Positions 62,103-64,000 of a stretch of DNA of 64,000 bases are shown piece after piece (within the stretch, counting starts at the first letter, position 1; each line of letters opens with the position of its first letter). The notes beneath the pieces are model-generated. The model did not search any database and was not told the origin of the DNA. It saw only the letters and a list, made by a program, of their open reading frames with translations. Both the position numbers and the translations under genes were made by a program. The stretch spans positions 1-64,000 of the forward strand of contig JBNMKZ010000002.1 in NCBI GenBank assembly GCA_050874585.1. The letters run 5' to 3'. Origin of the DNA: UBA1067 sp050874585 (lineage in GTDB: Bacteria; Verrucomicrobiota; Kiritimatiellia; RFP12; UBA1067).

Positions 62103-63023
62103 ATGGAGCGCAGGACAAAAATCATTGCAATCGCAAATCAGAAGGGTGGTGTTGGTAAGACGACAACCGTCGTCAACCTTGCCGCGGCACTTTCTGCGCG
62201 GCATCGCACGGTGCTTGTGGTCGATCTTGATCCACAAGCGCATGCGACGCTTGGTCTCGGTCTTGAGAAGCAGGCAGGTGTTTCACTGTATCCCGTCCTT
62301 TTGGGGGAGAAGCTTATTGAAGATGTCATTCAGCCGACCAAGTGGTCCAATCTGAATGTCATTCCGTCGGAAGTTGACCTTGCCGGTGCCGAACTTGAGT
62401 TTGGCGCACGGGAAGATCGCCTTGAGATGGTTCGCAAGGCCCTTCAGCCCGTGAAAGATTCGGGTGCGTTTGACTATGTCATATTGGATTGTCCACCTTC
62501 GCTCGGCGTCGTGATGACGAGTTCCCTGGTGGCGAGTGATTCTGTGTTGATTCCAATTCAAGCGGAGTTTCTCGCGATGGACGGACTTGCTTTGATTACG
62601 GGTTCCATCGATCGTATTCGCACCTCGGCAAATCCGAGTCTTGAACTCAACGGCGTACTCTTCACGATGGTCAATACGCAGGCGAAACTGACACATGATG
62701 TCATCAACGAGGTCCGAAACCATTTCGGCGAGAAAGTCTATGAGACGCTCATTCCTCGAAATGTTCGAGTTTCTGAGGCCCCGTCGATGGGTACGCCCGT
62801 TGTTTTTCTTGACCCGCGCTCGAAGGGTGCAGAGAGCTACAAGGCGTTCGCCTGGGAATTTATGGCGAAGAATCCGACGCGCTACGATTTGCCGAAGCCC
62901 GATCCTGCCCCAGTAGCACCCGCAGCTCCGTCCGCCACTTCTGTTGCTGCCAATGAAAATCAGTGTCATCATACCGAATCATCGGATGCAGGAGACGCTG
63001 CCCCGAACGCTCCGCTCGCTTGA
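62103..63023 (+). CDS. parA: ParA-family chromosome partitioning ATPase
   Basis: 306 aa. Deviant Walker A KGGVGKTT at about 14-21, Walker A' VVDLDPQAHATLGLGL, Walker B YVILDCPPSLG, and the DNA-binding-region IPRNVRVSEAPSMGTPV. A typical Soj-like ParA ends near YRDLAKE (about 255). Here a Pro/Ala-rich, then odd tail (PAPVAPAAPSATS... to PNAPLA) adds about 40 residues, of which the last 23 are read from DNA that also encodes the next protein. No parB gene is adjacent in the window. Confidence 0.9.
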   Translation: MERRTKIIAIANQKGGVGKTTTVVNLAAALSARHRTVLVVDLDPQAHATLGLGLEKQAGVSLYPVLLGEKLIEDVIQPTKWSNLNVIPSEVDLAGAELEFGAREDRLEMVRKALQPVKDSGAFDYVILDCPPSLGVVMTSSLVASDSVLIPIQAEFLAMDGLALITGSIDRIRTSANPSLELNGVLFTMVNTQAKLTHDVINEVRNHFGEKVYETLIPRNVRVSEAPSMGTPVVFLDPRSKGAESYKAFAWEFMAKNPTRYDLPKPDPAPVAPAAPSATSVAANENQCHHTESSDAGDAAPNAPLA

Positions 63024-63861
63024 AGTCGCAGCGCAAGGGCTTGACGTCGAGACAATTGTCGTAGACGATGAGGCGGGCAATGGTCTCCCGTGGGCGCGGA
63101 ATCGTGGTCTTGACCGGGCGAGGGGGGATTGCGTCTTCTTTGTCGACGCGGATGATACGGTTGAGCCAGGATTCTTTCGCCTGCCGATGACGGCATTGTC
63201 GAATGCGAATGCCGACTTTTGCATCTTTCAGTACCGAGGTGCACCCCTAAAGAGGAGTTACACGCTTTCAGGAAGGGATGCCATACGCAAGGCTTTTCTT
63301 CCCGCCTTCATTGGCTATTCGATGGAGGATGTTCGCCGCTGGAATCGTGGCGAGAGCCTTTTCCGCTACAGAGAGCCGGGTAGCGTTTGGCGCGTTTGCT
63401 TTCGCCGTGAGTTTTTGGAGAGAAATCATTTGCGGTTTGATGAGGACTTGAGGATTTATGAGGATGCCGCGTTCATGTCCGAATGTGCACTTTGTGCAGA
63501 ACGGACGGTTTCCATTGCCGAAGATCTCTACAATTATGTGCCGAATCCGAGAGGGATTATCGCAACGGTAACGGGTTCGCGCAAGCATTGGGATTACAAG
63601 TTTGCCATTCTTCGGTATCGCGAGCGTCTTGAGACAAAATATGGCGACGTATGGCCTTTTTGCGAGGCGAGTTGTGTCTTCTCAGCCCTGGAGATGATGC
63701 GGATGTGGCGAAAGGCCGGGCTTTCTTTTTCTGAGTTTTGGAAAGGGCTGGTAACTTATCTGGGTGATGAGCGCGTAAGAGCGGCCGTGCGGACATTTCC
63801 CATTTCCGCTCGCCATCCGTTGGTCTCGTTAGTGGTTCTCTTTTTGAGGGTGTTGACATGA
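62953..63861 (+). CDS. GT2 family glycosyltransferase
   Basis: 302 aa from ATG 62953, which gives the canonical start MKISVIIPNHRMQETL, inside the parA 3' end (71-nt overlap). GT-A motifs: ETIVVDDEAGNGLPWARNRG and the DxD in CVFFVDADDTVEPGFF, then FDEDLRIYEDAAFM. No membrane anchor except a weak C-terminal hydrophobic stretch (LVSLVVLFLRVL). Probably adds a sugar to a surface glycan; acceptor unknown. Ends in ATGA overlap with epmA. Confidence 0.82.
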   Translation: MKISVIIPNHRMQETLPRTLRSLEVAAQGLDVETIVVDDEAGNGLPWARNRGLDRARGDCVFFVDADDTVEPGFFRLPMTALSNANADFCIFQYRGAPLKRSYTLSGRDAIRKAFLPAFIGYSMEDVRRWNRGESLFRYREPGSVWRVCFRREFLERNHLRFDEDLRIYEDAAFMSECALCAERTVSIAEDLYNYVPNPRGIIATVTGSRKHWDYKFAILRYRERLETKYGDVWPFCEASCVFSALEMMRMWRKAGLSFSEFWKGLVTYLGDERVRAAVRTFPISARHPLVSLVVLFLRVLT

Positions 63862-64000
63862 TACGAGAGGAATTGATTGCCAATCTTCGCCGTCGAGCGC
63901 ACATTTTGCGGACAATCCGTTCGTTTTTTGATTCCAGGGATTTTATTGAAGTTTCAACGCCCGTTCGAATTGCCGCGCCCGCACCAGAAGTGCACATTGA
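63858..64000 (+). CDS. epmA: EF-P lysine lysyltransferase / LysS-like, 5' part only
   Basis: The first 47 codons before the window ends. RRRAHILRTIRSFFDSRDFI, then EVSTPVRIAAPAPEVHI, match the N-terminus of the EpmA/GenX class (class II lysyl-tRNA-synthetase paralogues that lysylate elongation factor P). They lack the OB-fold anticodon-binding domain that would precede this segment in LysS. Starts within ATGA overlap of the GT2 gene. The catalytic part is outside the window. Confidence 0.75.
   Translation, partial: MIREELIANLRRRAHILRTIRSFFDSRDFIEVSTPVRIAAPAPEVHI

Overview
The window looks like a chromosomal segment of a Gram-negative bacterium of the PVC superphylum, most likely a gut-type Kiritimatiellota/Verrucomicrobia relative. 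This is inferred from gene content, not a phylogeny: large secreted BspA/LRR, FN3 and autotransporter-like proteins, Gfo/Idh/MocA oxidoreductases with export signals, an aryl-polyene-like gene set, a eukaryote-type glycogen branching enzyme, lipid A-type acyltransferases and Lnt. The sequence is GC-rich. Nearly all promoters share an extended -10 box, TGGTATAAT, often only 7-12 nt from the start codon.

Layout. 1-1332: an intergenic repeat copy and rnc. 1518-7608: a secreted GDPD followed by two BspA-like surface proteins, one with a G9 tract after its signal peptide, closed by a terminator. 8161-16572: a giant FN3-rich secreted protein, apparently frameshifted once near 8857, coupled to an outer-membrane beta-barrel. 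16573-17330: an AraC relic and a 22-bp-periodic palindrome array. 17334-19346: an EamA transporter convergent with an XylR-type regulator whose reading frame runs 500 nt into the transporter. 19474-32788: a nine-gene, mostly translationally coupled amino-sugar/glycan cluster (autotransporter-like protein, exported GH-A hydrolase, three Gfo/Idh/MocA oxidoreductases, a Tat-exported enolase-superfamily protein, NagB, a sodium symporter, a short NagA). 32806-34110: thiC on the minus strand behind a TPP riboswitch. 34231-35838: a repeat-rich gap. 35893-41194: oadA, glgA, glgB. 41217-43846: tRNA-Lys, then tRNA-Arg leading directly into a ParC/GyrA-type topoisomerase gene. 43858-50265: an acyltransferase and a compact aryl-polyene/FAS-II-like operon with glycosyltransferases. 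50266-51900: a small island with an HTH fragment, an HNH protein and further 22/23-bp arrays. 51955-57143: carB and an ABC-F ATPase. 57214 to the end: U32 peptidase, lnt, a YchJ-like protein, an unknown protein, parA, GT2 and the start of epmA/genX.

The most interesting unexplained signal is a set of four intergenic arrays (16783-16943, 34357-34532, 50282-50369, 51336-51510). In each, a short conserved, usually palindromic core recurs every 22 or 23 bp with variable sequence between. The cores differ from array to array while the period is constant. Alongside these are about 465-bp intergenic repeats that end at promoters, and widespread leaderless-type gene starts.
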